Notes under the pieces: model-generated
Database searches by the model: none
What the model was told of the DNA's origin: nothing
What the model saw: the letters and a program-made list of their open reading frames with translations, nothing else
In this document: positions 33,834-41,709 of the stretch, piece by piece
Layout of the letters: each line of letters begins with the position of its first letter
Numbering within the stretch: the first letter of the stretch is position 1
Origin: Coprococcus sp.
GTDB taxonomy: Bacteria; Bacillota; Clostridia; Lachnospirales; Lachnospiraceae
DNA length: 64,000 bases
Reading direction: 5' to 3'
Assembly: GCA_022793995.1 (NCBI GenBank)
Contig: JAAWDY010000060.1
Span: 43,404 to 107,403, forward strand
Position numbers and translations under genes: made by a program

Positions 33834-34730
33834 TTAATCTGTCAAGCGCTTTTCAAAATTCCCGTCCACATGGCAGCCCTCTGTGAAGATCATAAAGGCT
33901 TTCGGGTCAACGCTTTTTACAATACGTTTGATCTGGTTGACTTCGTATTTTGAAACCACGGTGGTTAGAATGTAGGAAGTTTCATTCGTATACGCGCCGG
34001 CTCCGTCCCAGATGGTGACTCCGCGTCCGGTCTGTTCCATGATGGCATCGGCAACGCCGTATTTCTTTGTAAAGATCGTTGTGGTGACGTTGATATTCTG
34101 AATATGTACGCGGTCACATGCCATAGAATATGCCACGCCGTATATCAGAGAGTAAATGACGATCTCGATATCAAAAAGAATCAGACAGACGCCGTACACG
34201 AAAAAGTTAATCAAAAGTCCGACCTTGCCCACACTGAAACCAGGAAAGCGTTTTGTCATGTAAATTCCCAGGATATCCTGTCCGCCGCCTGAGCTCCCGC
34301 CTCGAAGAATCAGACCGGAGCCTGCTCCGGCAATAATACCGCCGATGATACAGGCCGTCAGATAATCGTCCACTATAGGAGTCATGGGCACGGGAATCAA
34401 GGTTTGCGCTAGCGTCTGGACAATGATGACAACGACTGAGCGGAAAAAGAATGCTTTTCCCATCTTGGACCATGCCAGATAGATCAAGGGTAGATTGACG
34501 AGCAGATAAATGATACCAGTGATGTCGGTCTGTCCAAGCGACAGATGGAATATATTCACGACCAAAGTACGGATGAGCTGGGCAATTCCCATGAACCCGC
34601 CGTTATACAGGGAAAGCGGAAGGATTAGGACATTCAGCCCAAAAGCGAACATGACTGCCCCGAAACAGGCGATCCCAAGAGAAGATAACTGGTGCCTCTG
34701 CTGTTCGGTAAATGGTAACTTAGATGACAT
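33834..34730 (-). CDS. YitT-family membrane protein (DUF2179 C-terminus)
   Basis: A 298-residue membrane protein with five to six predicted helices followed by a soluble DUF2179 domain. Conserved segments are GFMGIAQLI, the glycine-rich GSGLILRGGSSGGGQDILG, and in the tail GRGVTIWDGAGAYTNETSYI and FMIFTEGCHVDGNF. The family is widespread in Firmicutes but its transported substrate is not established. It is transcribed alone, convergent with DUF3791 and divergent from proC across a 212-bp gap in which I see a small hairpin (ATTGCC/GGCGAT near 34880) and no clear operator. Confidence 0.85.
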   Translation of the reverse strand: MSSKLPFTEQQRHQLSSLGIACFGAVMFAFGLNVLILPLSLYNGGFMGIAQLIRTLVVNIFHLSLGQTDITGIIYLLVNLPLIYLAWSKMGKAFFFRSVVVIIVQTLAQTLIPVPMTPIVDDYLTACIIGGIIAGAGSGLILRGGSSGGGQDILGIYMTKRFPGFSVGKVGLLINFFVYGVCLILFDIEIVIYSLIYGVAYSMACDRVHIQNINVTTTIFTKKYGVADAIMEQTGRGVTIWDGAGAYTNETSYILTTVVSKYEVNQIKRIVKSVDPKAFMIFTEGCHVDGNFEKRLTD

Positions 34731-34942
34731 AGTATGTGTTCCTCCTTAATAGAAAACGATTGATGTCATCATATCATACTTTATTGGGAAAAAACAGAGG
34801 AAGAATGAATAATAGCTACAAAATTATGGCGCGATATGTCTAAATCGAAGGAGGTGTGATATACTTTATGAAAATGCATTGCCTGATAGGCGATTCGTGT
34901 TTTTAGCAGCAAGAGAAAATACAATGTAACGAAGAGGAGAGA

Positions 34943-35743
34943 ATGAACATGAAATTAGGATTTATCGGATGCGGCAACATGGCGGGCGCGATGATGGGCG
35001 GAATCATCAAGAATGAGATATTTAAACCAGATGAAATCATCGGAGCGGATATATCTGTGCCCGGCAGGGAGAGTGTCAAGAAAAAATATGGGATCCATGT
35101 GACGGACAGCAATAAAGAGGTTGTTGAAAATGCGGAGGTTGTTGTATTTTCCATCAAACCGCAGTACTACCAGGAAGTCATCGAGGAAGTACGGAATTTG
35201 GTAAAGCCGGGGCAGATCATGCTTACCATCGCACCTGGGAAGACACTGGAATGGCTGGGAAAAGAGTTCGGAAAAGATGTGAAGATCGTCCGTACGATGC
35301 CGAATACCCCGGCAATGGCAGGAGAAGGAATGACAGCGGTATGCCCGAATGAGAATGTTACAAGAGAAGAACTGGAATATATCTGCCGTATATTGGAAAG
35401 TTTTGGAAAAGCAGAGATCATAAATGAAAATCTGATGGACGTTGTGGTAGGGGTGAGTGGAAGTTCGCCGGCCTATGTATTTATGTTCATTGAATCCATG
35501 GCGGACGCTGCGGTAGCGGGCGGAATGCCGAGGAAACAAGCGTATCACTTTGCCGCCCAAGCTGTGCTTGGGAGCGCGAAGATGGTTCTGGAGACGGGGA
35601 AACACCCGGGAGAACTGAAGGATATGGTATGCTCGCCCGGCGGCACGACGATCGAGGCTGTCCGTGTGCTGGAACAAAAAGGGCTGCGAAGCGCGGTGTT
35701 TGAAGCAGTAGGGGCATGTGTAAACGCTGCCAGGACGATCTAA
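34943..35743 (+). CDS. proC: pyrroline-5-carboxylate reductase
   Basis: A 266-residue enzyme that reduces pyrroline-5-carboxylate to L-proline with NAD(P)H. The N-terminal Rossmann motif is GFIGCGNMAGAMMGG, then FSIKPQYYQEV, MPNTPAMAGEGMTAVCPN, and the signature SPGGTTIEAVRVLE near the C-terminus. GAGGAG lies before ATG 34943; an in-frame ATG at 34949 is also possible. Hydroxyproline dehydratase upstream produces exactly this enzyme's substrate, so together they convert hydroxyproline to proline. The gene has its own transcription unit. Confidence 0.94.
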   Translation: MNMKLGFIGCGNMAGAMMGGIIKNEIFKPDEIIGADISVPGRESVKKKYGIHVTDSNKEVVENAEVVVFSIKPQYYQEVIEEVRNLVKPGQIMLTIAPGKTLEWLGKEFGKDVKIVRTMPNTPAMAGEGMTAVCPNENVTREELEYICRILESFGKAEIINENLMDVVVGVSGSSPAYVFMFIESMADAAVAGGMPRKQAYHFAAQAVLGSAKMVLETGKHPGELKDMVCSPGGTTIEAVRVLEQKGLRSAVFEAVGACVNAARTI

Positions 35744-35801
35744 TATCTGTCTATAGATGCAAATCTATGCAAATCCAGCGAAGATGGAGGGCTGCCAGAC
35801 A

Positions 35802-36419
35802 TTGAAAAAGGAACTTTCTTATTTTACAATCAATGATGAATTTGGCGGAAACCAGGATTGGTTCACGAATGTTGTGATGCATATCGGCGGCTGCGCCGCG
35901 GCTACGGCCTGCGACAGCTGCATCTATTTTGCAAGACAGTTCAAAATGGAGAAACTGTATCCTTTTGACGCCTGGAATTTGACAAAATTGGAGTATGTCG
36001 CCTTCAGCCAGAAGATGAAACCATATTTGCGGCCGCGGATACATGGCGTGAATAAGCTTTGGATGTTCACAGAGGGATTCGGGAAGTATCTGCACGACGT
36101 CGGCGTGCCATTTCTGAAAATGGAAGAATTTTCAGGAGAGCGTTCTTTTGAGGAGGCAAGGGAATTTATCCGGGAGAAGATAGACCAGGATATCCCTGTT
36201 CCGTATCTGATGTTGAACCATAAGAACAGGAAAGAATTTGAAGACTTTATCTGGCACTGGTTTTTGGCGGTAGGCTATGAAGAGCAGGAGTCGGCAGCAG
36301 ACGGACGTTTCCTCATCCGTACAGCGACCTATGGGGAGGAAACATGGCTTGACCTGGAGAAGCTGTGGGATACGAAAGAGGGGCAAAGGGGCGGTCTGAT
36401 CGGCTATAAGATCGCATGA
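35802..36419 (+). CDS. uncharacterised protein with possible C39-type cysteine-peptidase fold
   Basis: About 205 residues if TTG 35802 is used, which has GGAGGG ten bases upstream; ATGs at 35784 and 35757 lack ribosome sites. I do not recognise a named family. The N-terminal HIGGCAAATACDSC and the later WHWFLAVGYEEQ, followed by the closing LWDTKEGQRGGLIGYKIA, resemble the Cys...His arrangement of C39/papain-like cysteine proteins. No signal peptide or membrane segment is visible. It starts 58 bp after proC and may be co-transcribed with it. Its stop directly abuts the stop of the convergent gene with no spacer. A catalytic role is speculative. Confidence 0.5.
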   Translation: MKKELSYFTINDEFGGNQDWFTNVVMHIGGCAAATACDSCIYFARQFKMEKLYPFDAWNLTKLEYVAFSQKMKPYLRPRIHGVNKLWMFTEGFGKYLHDVGVPFLKMEEFSGERSFEEAREFIREKIDQDIPVPYLMLNHKNRKEFEDFIWHWFLAVGYEEQESAADGRFLIRTATYGEETWLDLEKLWDTKEGQRGGLIGYKIA

Positions 36420-37268
36420 TTAGTTCTTCATAAAGTTTCTGAGCAGACATGTCACGAACCCCACGACACAGAAGGGGAACAGCATAGGATACAAGGAGCC
36501 AAAGGAAGAAAGCCCTCCTTTTACCCCTTCCAGGAGAAGAAGTTCTTCCGGAAGAAAATGGTCGGCCACACTGGCAAAATACGATCCTACATAGACTACG
36601 ATAAAAAAGGTCAGACCCCGTCCTGTGCCGGCGGAAAGCCCGCTTAAGGCAAAAAGGAAGGAACTAAGCTCCCATAAGAGCAAGATCCCGCCGACGACCA
36701 GATAGGAGGCCAGAATCGGATTGCCTTCTGAAAGAGAGCTGATCTCCCCGAAAGCGCTGTGTCCGTTCCAGAAGGATACGATGGTGATCAGCGTGATGAC
36801 AGCGGCACAGACCGCAGGTGCGGGCCGGAGAATAAAACAGGTCAGATTTTCCACCATAAGAGTGGAGGCGCGTACCGGTCCTTCGAGTGGTGCGGCAAGC
36901 TCCTCGCCGGAAGGTTGTTTCCTGTGGGAGAGGTTCTGCGGGCGGGCATCTGCGCTTTGCCGGACTTGCTGGCTTTGCCGGCGTTTCCGGCTGTTCTGCT
37001 CATTCCGGGGAGAATGGGCAGAACGATACGAGTAAGAGGCAGCATCTTTCATATGACGGCGACCATTTGATTCCCTGTCATCTTCTTCATGATATGTATA
37101 CTCTTCATAAGGAGTATTTTTATATATGTTATTTTCATATAGATCAATGTCAGGATCTTCGTCTTCAAGCTCCAGCGATATCATCGGAAGATCATCCGTA
37201 TAAGTTACTTCAAAGTCATCACCAAAATGTTCGGTATATCCTCTTGCTATCCGTTTCTTTTTTGCCAT
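36420..37268 (-). CDS. hypothetical membrane protein with long disordered N-terminus
   Basis: 282 residues. The first 130 are hydrophilic and low in complexity: an acidic stretch (ELEDEDPDIDLYENN), then serine-, arginine- and glutamine-rich sequence without predicted structure. The remainder contains four hydrophobic helices (FILRPAPAVCAAVITLITIV, ILASYLVVGGILLLWEL, GRGLTFFIVVYVGSYFA, YPMLFPFCVVGFVTCLL). No family is recognised. It follows the YbaK gene on the same strand after paired hairpins and may be transcribed separately. Confidence 0.6.
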   Translation of the reverse strand: MAKKKRIARGYTEHFGDDFEVTYTDDLPMISLELEDEDPDIDLYENNIYKNTPYEEYTYHEEDDRESNGRRHMKDAASYSYRSAHSPRNEQNSRKRRQSQQVRQSADARPQNLSHRKQPSGEELAAPLEGPVRASTLMVENLTCFILRPAPAVCAAVITLITIVSFWNGHSAFGEISSLSEGNPILASYLVVGGILLLWELSSFLFALSGLSAGTGRGLTFFIVVYVGSYFASVADHFLPEELLLLEGVKGGLSSFGSLYPMLFPFCVVGFVTCLLRNFMKN

Positions 37269-37308
37269 AACTGCCCTCCCTGTAAAACCGTTTTATTTTT
37301 TCCTCTGC

Positions 37309-37360
37309 ATGGCAGGTCTTGCACCTGCCATAAAGGTAGATATGAAAGCTTGCTTTCATA
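37309..37360. terminator. two adjacent hairpins downstream of the YbaK gene
   Basis: ATGGCAGGT (37309-37317) pairs with ACCTGCCAT (37323-37331), and TATGAAAGC (37341-37349) pairs with GCTTTCATA (37352-37360). Each is a 9-bp perfect stem with a 2-5-nt loop. Neither has a strong T-run, so termination or transcript protection are both possible. Confidence 0.55.
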
Positions 37361-37361
37361 C

Positions 37362-37835
37362 TTAGTTGTCCCAGCCCTTACATACGTCCACCCAGGATGT
37401 GAAGCCGGAGTATTTCTCCAATTCCGCGATGGTTAATTCAATGGCGCTGTTGCTGCTGCCGCATGCGGGGAAAACCGTTTCAAACCGTTTCAGGGAATTG
37501 TCCAGATAAATATCCACATCCTCGTTGACCGCAAACGGGCATACACCGCCCACCGCATGGCCGACCAGCGTTTCCGCTTGATCGGGCGTGAGCATTTTCG
37601 CCTTTGTACCGAATTGCGCTTTATATTTGGGATTGTCAATTTTCGCATCGCCGGCTGTGACAATCAGGATGGCATGGCTATCTACCATGAATGAGAGTGT
37701 CTTTGCAATCCGGCAGGGTTCACAGTGGAGCGCCTGAGCTGCCAGCTCCACGGTAGCGCTGGACACTTCAAATTCCTGCACCCTGTCCGCCATGCCGTGT
37801 TGATAGAAATATGTTTTCACTTTTTCAATAGACAT
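37362..37835 (-). CDS. YbaK/EbsC-family aminoacyl-tRNA deacylase (prolyl-tRNA editing type)
   Basis: A 157-residue trans-editing domain related to the insertion domain of prolyl-tRNA synthetase; such proteins hydrolyse mischarged tRNA(Pro). Conserved features are the lysine in CRIAKTLSFMVD and the glycine-rich GHAVGGVCPFAV followed by DIYLDNSL. The substrate, whether Cys-, Ala- or another aa-tRNA(Pro), cannot be told. It is the last gene downstream of the LytTR-DUF3021 pair on the same strand, 11 bp away, though a functional link to it is not obvious. Confidence 0.83.
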   Translation of the reverse strand: MSIEKVKTYFYQHGMADRVQEFEVSSATVELAAQALHCEPCRIAKTLSFMVDSHAILIVTAGDAKIDNPKYKAQFGTKAKMLTPDQAETLVGHAVGGVCPFAVNEDVDIYLDNSLKRFETVFPACGSSNSAIELTIAELEKYSGFTSWVDVCKGWDN

Positions 37836-37846
37836 AATGAAACCTC

Positions 37847-38299
37847 CTAAGCATGATCCTGTTCAAGCTCTTTCAGTCTTTTATTGATCCTTTTTGCTTC
37901 ATTTCGGTGAAAGAGATAGAAGCAGAACCAGATTATCATAAAAATACCACATGAGGATAAAAACTGCAAGACAGTAAAGAGGATCTGATCCGGATAAAAT
38001 GGGATCCAGCCTAAGTAAATTCCCATAGGATAGAATACGCCCATTCCAATGCAAAAATGTATCATGATCTTCAAAAATCCGGAGAGCCGGTCAAATTGAT
38101 AGACGATCGATGTGCCGCCGCAGGCGATGCCCACGATCATTGCGCCGATCGACTGCTTTGCAAAATCCTTGAATATTGGGATCAGGAAGTCATCTCCCTT
38201 CCCGAGAAAGAAAGACAGGCACATAATCACGAAAAAAGTACAACCAAAAGAAATACCGTAAAAAATATACTTTATTACTAATTTAACAGTATGTTTCAT
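37847..38299 (-). CDS. DUF3021 family membrane protein
   Basis: A 150-residue protein with four hydrophobic segments (YIFYGISFGCTFFVIMCLSF, SIGAMIVGIACGGTSIVY, FLKIMIHFCIGMGVFY, LQFLSSCGIFMIIWFCFYLF) and a basic C-terminal tail. This matches DUF3021, which almost always accompanies a LytTR regulator. Its ATG overlaps the stop of the LytTR gene by one base, so the two are translationally coupled. The pair probably forms a membrane-sensing regulatory unit that controls the nearby ABC exporter, by inference from conserved gene order. Confidence 0.83.
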   Translation of the reverse strand: MKHTVKLVIKYIFYGISFGCTFFVIMCLSFFLGKGDDFLIPIFKDFAKQSIGAMIVGIACGGTSIVYQFDRLSGFLKIMIHFCIGMGVFYPMGIYLGWIPFYPDQILFTVLQFLSSCGIFMIIWFCFYLFHRNEAKRINKRLKELEQDHA

Positions 38300-38745
38300 T
38301 ATAATCCCAACCTTTCTTTAAAACTTTTCCGAAAACTCCTGGAAATATAATCTGTGACACCATTTTTCATTACTAATTCCATTGTTCCATTGAAGCTTGC
38401 CTGTGCATGATGGATCTGGTTGATGTTAACGATCGCTGATTTTGAAATGCGTACAAAATGAATATCAAGCATGTTTTCCAGTTCATATAAAGGCTTATCT
38501 AATGTATATCTGTTTTTAAGCTTATCATAGCAGACAATTTCCCTGCCTTCAGTACGCACAAGTGATATGTCTTCCGGTTTGATGAAATAAGTTTTTCTGT
38601 CTTTTGCCGCAGTTAAGGTCAGGGAACCTGTGTTTTCCTTTTCTAAGATAGAAATAATCTCCACAATCTTCCCGGTCATTTTGTTTATATGGAGAACAGC
38701 ATAGGGTTCCTTGTAATCCGAACTGATTCTGCACTCGACTTTCAT
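38299..38745 (-). CDS. LytTR-domain DNA-binding regulator
   Basis: A 148-residue protein with an N-terminal 45-residue segment and a C-terminal LytTR DNA-binding domain: FIKPEDISLVRTEGREIVCY, LDKPLYELENML, FVRISKSAIVNINQI and YISRSFRKSFKERLGL. No receiver domain is present, so it does not depend on direct phosphorylation. It is coupled to the DUF3021 membrane protein and divergent, across 426 bp, from an ABC exporter operon, the usual target of LytTR-DUF3021 modules. I see no clear LytTR direct-repeat site in the gap, which is partly filled by the structured repeat element. Confidence 0.87.
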   Translation of the reverse strand: MKVECRISSDYKEPYAVLHINKMTGKIVEIISILEKENTGSLTLTAAKDRKTYFIKPEDISLVRTEGREIVCYDKLKNRYTLDKPLYELENMLDIHFVRISKSAIVNINQIHHAQASFNGTMELVMKNGVTDYISRSFRKSFKERLGL

Positions 38746-38791
38746 GGATGAACCATCCCTTTCTCTGTATTGTTCATTGCTTTCGCTCCCA

Positions 38792-38797
38792 AGTATA
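38792..38797 (-). promoter_or_regulatory. extended -10 promoter of the LytTR-DUF3021 unit
   Basis: The minus strand reads TGGTATACT, an extended -10 element about 50 bp upstream of the LytTR start. The -35 region is weak. Confidence 0.45.
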
Positions 38798-38918
38798 CCA
38801 CATCAGTCCGGGAAATGCGTGCATTTCAAACACGGAATCCGACCGCTTATACGGCATAGAGTGCCTCCTCTGCAAAATCTATTGTCTGTGTTCAAAATGT
38901 ATCATAAAATAATGGCAT

Positions 38919-39109
38919 GATGCCAGGGTCAAAAGCCATAAACCATAGGGTGCTTGCACACAAGTAGTTTTATGGCTTAATGACCCGCCCCGATATGAGG
39001 ATAAAAGTGGGGCGAAAGCTCCACGATATCCGAATATTGGGCTGGATTGTGAGAGCACATCGTGCGGAACAATCCAGATAGCGACTTTTGACCCCAACAT
39101 CATGGCATC
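38919..39109 (+). repeat. dispersed structured element, copy B, with terminal inverted repeats
   Basis: This is the complete-looking copy of the element at 22356. It begins GATGCCA + GGGTCAAAAG (38919-38935) and ends CTTTTGACCC (39085-39094) followed by CAACATCATGGCATC, so its ends form an inverted repeat. Internal stems match copy A: AGCCATAAA/TTTATGGCT, GCCCC/GGGGC, TGGATTGT (39043-39050) with ACAATCCA (39069-39076), and inside it GCAC-ATC-GTGC. A short tandem duplication of a sequence like AACATCATGGCATC follows. The element fills most of the LytTR/ABC intergenic region. Structured ends, small size and absence of coding sequence are MITE-like. Confidence 0.8.
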
Positions 39110-39171
39110 TTTTAACCTCAACATCATAGCATCATAAACATAAATGTGTCAGTACGCTAGGAGGGAGTATT

Positions 39172-39945
39172 ATGTCACAGGAAATTGTGCAGGTAGAAAA
39201 TCTGAACCTGGCATATAAGAATTTGCAGGCGGTCCAGAATGTTTCGTTCTCCGTGAGAACTGGTGAAATTGTAGCTGTGATCGGACAGAACGGCTCGGGA
39301 AAGACTTCTACGGTAGAATGCATAGAAGGATTGCGCAGGCCGGACAGCGGTATGATCCGGGTTTTTGGAAAAGATCCCTGGCTTTGCCGAGGTGAAGTAT
39401 ATAAGGAAATGGGCGTCCAGCTGCAGGAGGCGGAATATCCTATGCGGATCAGAGTGGAGGAACTATGTAGGTTATTTGCCGATTTTTATGAAAGACCGGC
39501 GGATTGGAATTTATTACTGACACAGATGGGACTTGATGAAAAAAGAAAACGTCCGATTCATAAACTGTCCGGCGGGGAGAAACAGAGATTATCCATCCTT
39601 CTTGCTCTTATAGGACGTCCGAAACTTTTGATTTTGGATGAATTAACCACAGGTCTTGACCCGGAAGTGAGGCGGAATATGTGGATTAGCCTGGAAAATA
39701 TAAGAAAAGGCGGCGTAGCGGTCATCATAGTCTCCCACTATATGGACGAGGTAGAAACTCTTGCGAACAAGATCCTTTATCTGGAAAAAGGAAAGCAGCA
39801 ATTCTTTGGCACAAAACAGGGATTTCGGGACTATGTAAAGAGCCGGGTCACACCGGATGAATGGGAAGAAAATCTTTCATTGGAAAAACTTTACTTAATG
39901 ATCGCGCCGAAAACGGCGGGACTTACGATGGAGGGGATATTATGA
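39172..39945 (+). CDS. ABC exporter ATP-binding subunit
   Basis: A 257-residue ABC ATPase of the drug/antibiotic exporter class (CcmA/DrrA-like). The Walker A motif is GQNGSGKTST, the Q-loop is in GVQLQEAEYP, the signature is LSGGEKQRL, Walker B is LLILDELTTGLDP, and the switch histidine is in IIVSHYMDEVE. AGGAGGG precedes the ATG. Its stop overlaps the permease start (ATGA), so the two subunits are translationally coupled. It is divergent from a LytTR-DUF3021 regulatory pair that probably controls it. The exported molecule is unknown. Confidence 0.92.
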   Translation: MSQEIVQVENLNLAYKNLQAVQNVSFSVRTGEIVAVIGQNGSGKTSTVECIEGLRRPDSGMIRVFGKDPWLCRGEVYKEMGVQLQEAEYPMRIRVEELCRLFADFYERPADWNLLLTQMGLDEKRKRPIHKLSGGEKQRLSILLALIGRPKLLILDELTTGLDPEVRRNMWISLENIRKGGVAVIIVSHYMDEVETLANKILYLEKGKQQFFGTKQGFRDYVKSRVTPDEWEENLSLEKLYLMIAPKTAGLTMEGIL

Positions 39946-40694
39946 AAGGGTTTGCGGCTATATGTAAAATGGAATTACGATTATTTACACGAGATTTTTT
40001 CAGTTTCTTCTTTGCACTGGTATTTCCAGTGTTAATGCTCCTTCTATTTGGTGGTATCTATGGAAATATTCCGATCTATGAGGGGGCTGATGTGAGAATG
40101 ATGGACGTCTCTGTGCCGGCCTACTCCGTCATGGTAATCGGAGTCACAGGCCTAATGTCCTTGCCCCTCACAATGTCGGGTTATAAAGAGAGAAAGATCT
40201 ATAAAAGATTTGACGCCTCCCCGGTGGGAAAGAAGAGCGTTATGTTAGCGCAAGTACTCGCCAATCTTATCATGACGCTGGCAGGGATCGCGTCCTTATT
40301 GATCGCGGGAAAGCTTCTATACCATATACAGGTTAAAGGAGATTTTCTATCCATCTGTGTAAGTATGCTGTTTTCCATAGCTGCTATGTTTTCCATGGGA
40401 TTTCTTTTTACAGCTGTGGGGCGTGATCTGAAGAGCGCGACTTTGCTCTGTTATCTTTTTTATTTTATTATGTTGTTCCTGTCCGGCGCAACGATGCCGG
40501 ATATACTGTTTCCCGATACAATAAAAAGGATATCCGCTCTTTTGCCAATGAGCTATGCGGTTGATCTCATGCAGGGAGTTTTTGCGGGAGAGGGACTTAT
40601 CCTTTATGGGAAAGAATTACTTATCCTGGGAGCGGTGACAGCGCTGTGTGCTTTTGCTGGGGCTGTTTTATATAAAAAGAAAGACTGGACGTAA
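39942..40694 (+). CDS. ABC-2 type exporter permease
   Basis: A 250-residue ABC-2 permease with six predicted helices, beginning at ATG 39942, which overlaps the ATPase stop. The first helix region (FSFFFALVFPVLMLLLFGG) is typical, as is LMSLPLTMSGYKERKIYKRF before the second half, which carries the usual helix preceding LPMSYAVDLMQGVF. It forms a two-gene exporter with the preceding ATPase. Candidate cargoes are antimicrobial peptides or lipids, as for many LytTR-linked exporters, but the sequence does not identify the substrate. Confidence 0.88.
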   Translation: MKGFAAICKMELRLFTRDFFSFFFALVFPVLMLLLFGGIYGNIPIYEGADVRMMDVSVPAYSVMVIGVTGLMSLPLTMSGYKERKIYKRFDASPVGKKSVMLAQVLANLIMTLAGIASLLIAGKLLYHIQVKGDFLSICVSMLFSIAAMFSMGFLFTAVGRDLKSATLLCYLFYFIMLFLSGATMPDILFPDTIKRISALLPMSYAVDLMQGVFAGEGLILYGKELLILGAVTALCAFAGAVLYKKKDWT

Positions 40695-40773
40695 ACAGCA
40701 TGTTTTTCGTTCGGGCGAAACGGATGGAAGATAAATATTTGCAGAAAAAATCAGCTAACCATAAAGAAAAGTA

Positions 40774-40802
40774 TTTACGAATCCACAATGTTCCGATAAA
40801 AT
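40774..40802 (+). promoter_or_regulatory. promoter of the cyclophilin gene
   Basis: TTTACG and TAAAAT are separated by 17 bp, about 40 bp upstream of the cyclophilin start. Confidence 0.6.
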
Positions 40803-40841
40803 AGAACCAGTAAATATAGAATTTATGGAGGATAAAATAAT

Positions 40842-41360
40842 ATGGCAAATCCAGTAGTAACATTTGAGATGGAAAATGGAGATGTGATCAAGGCAGAACT
40901 TTACCCGGAAATCGCACCGAATACGGTGAATAATTTTGTTTCTTTGGTAAAGAAAGGCTTCTATGACGGCCTGATCTTCCACCGCGTCATAAGCGGGTTC
41001 ATGATCCAGGGCGGATGTCCGGACGGAAGTGGAGCGGGAGGCCCAGGATATTCCATCAAAGGAGAATTTAAGCAGAATGGATTTAAAAATGAGCTGAAAC
41101 ATGAACCAGGTGTGCTTTCTATGGCGCGTACAATGGCTCCGGATTCAGCAGGCTCACAGTTCTTTATCATGCATAAGACTTCCCCGCATTTGGACGGCGC
41201 ATATGCAGCGTTCGGCCAGGTAACGGAAGGGATGGAAACGGTAAACAAGATCGCAGAGTGCCAGACAGACTATAGCGACAGGCCGCTTGAGGAGCAGAAG
41301 ATGAAGAAAGTAACGGTAGAGACGTTCGGAGAAGAATATCCAGAGCCGGAGAAATGTTAA
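40842..41360 (+). CDS. ppiB: cyclophilin-type peptidyl-prolyl cis-trans isomerase
   Basis: A 172-residue cyclophilin with the conserved active-site segments FHRVISGFMIQGGCPDGSG, LSMARTMAPDSAGSQFFIMH and HLDGAYAAFGQV; the catalytic arginine is in FHRV. There is no signal peptide, so it acts in the cytoplasm on prolyl bonds during folding. GGAGG lies before the ATG. It is a monocistronic gene between its own promoter and a strong terminator. The usual tryptophan of the cyclosporin-binding loop is replaced (HLDGAYAAFG), as is common in bacterial forms. Confidence 0.94.
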   Translation: MANPVVTFEMENGDVIKAELYPEIAPNTVNNFVSLVKKGFYDGLIFHRVISGFMIQGGCPDGSGAGGPGYSIKGEFKQNGFKNELKHEPGVLSMARTMAPDSAGSQFFIMHKTSPHLDGAYAAFGQVTEGMETVNKIAECQTDYSDRPLEEQKMKKVTVETFGEEYPEPEKC

Positions 41361-41392
41361 AAAAGTGTCCGTCAAAAAAGGATAAAGAGATT

Positions 41393-41436
41393 ACCCCGCA
41401 AAAGGCAGAGAAACAGCCTTGTGCGGGGTGCTTTTA
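41393..41436 (+). terminator. rho-independent terminator after cyclophilin gene
   Basis: ACCCCGCA (41393-41400) pairs with TGCGGGGT (41422-41429), with an inner AAGGC/GCCTT stem, and is followed by GCTTTT. Confidence 0.88.
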
Positions 41437-41495
41437 TATTCTTGTACCGCGCACCACTTCGATACATCAGCGCTGTATCTTTTTAGAAAAAACTC

Positions 41496-41524
41496 TTGAA
41501 AGGCAGGCGGGAATAAAGTATAAT
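41496..41524 (+). promoter_or_regulatory. near-consensus promoter upstream of the Rpn nuclease gene
   Basis: TTGAAA and a perfect TATAAT are separated by 17 bp. Transcription would start near 41531, leaving a leader of about 180 nt before the Rpn-family gene. That leader contains only a 23-codon frame (41589-41660) and no recognised structure. Confidence 0.75.
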
Positions 41525-41709
41525 AGCCACATTATCCGCTGCAATATATAAACATTCAAAAATTTCGATTATCACGGCAGTTCGCCGAATGATTCCAATG
41601 CTTGAAACGCTTTCATTTTTCTGGGGAGGGATGCCTATGCCTGCTATTTTACTCTTTTAAGGGGTGGCAAAACATGATACACTAAAGGTAACAGTTGAGA
41701 AAGGAACAA

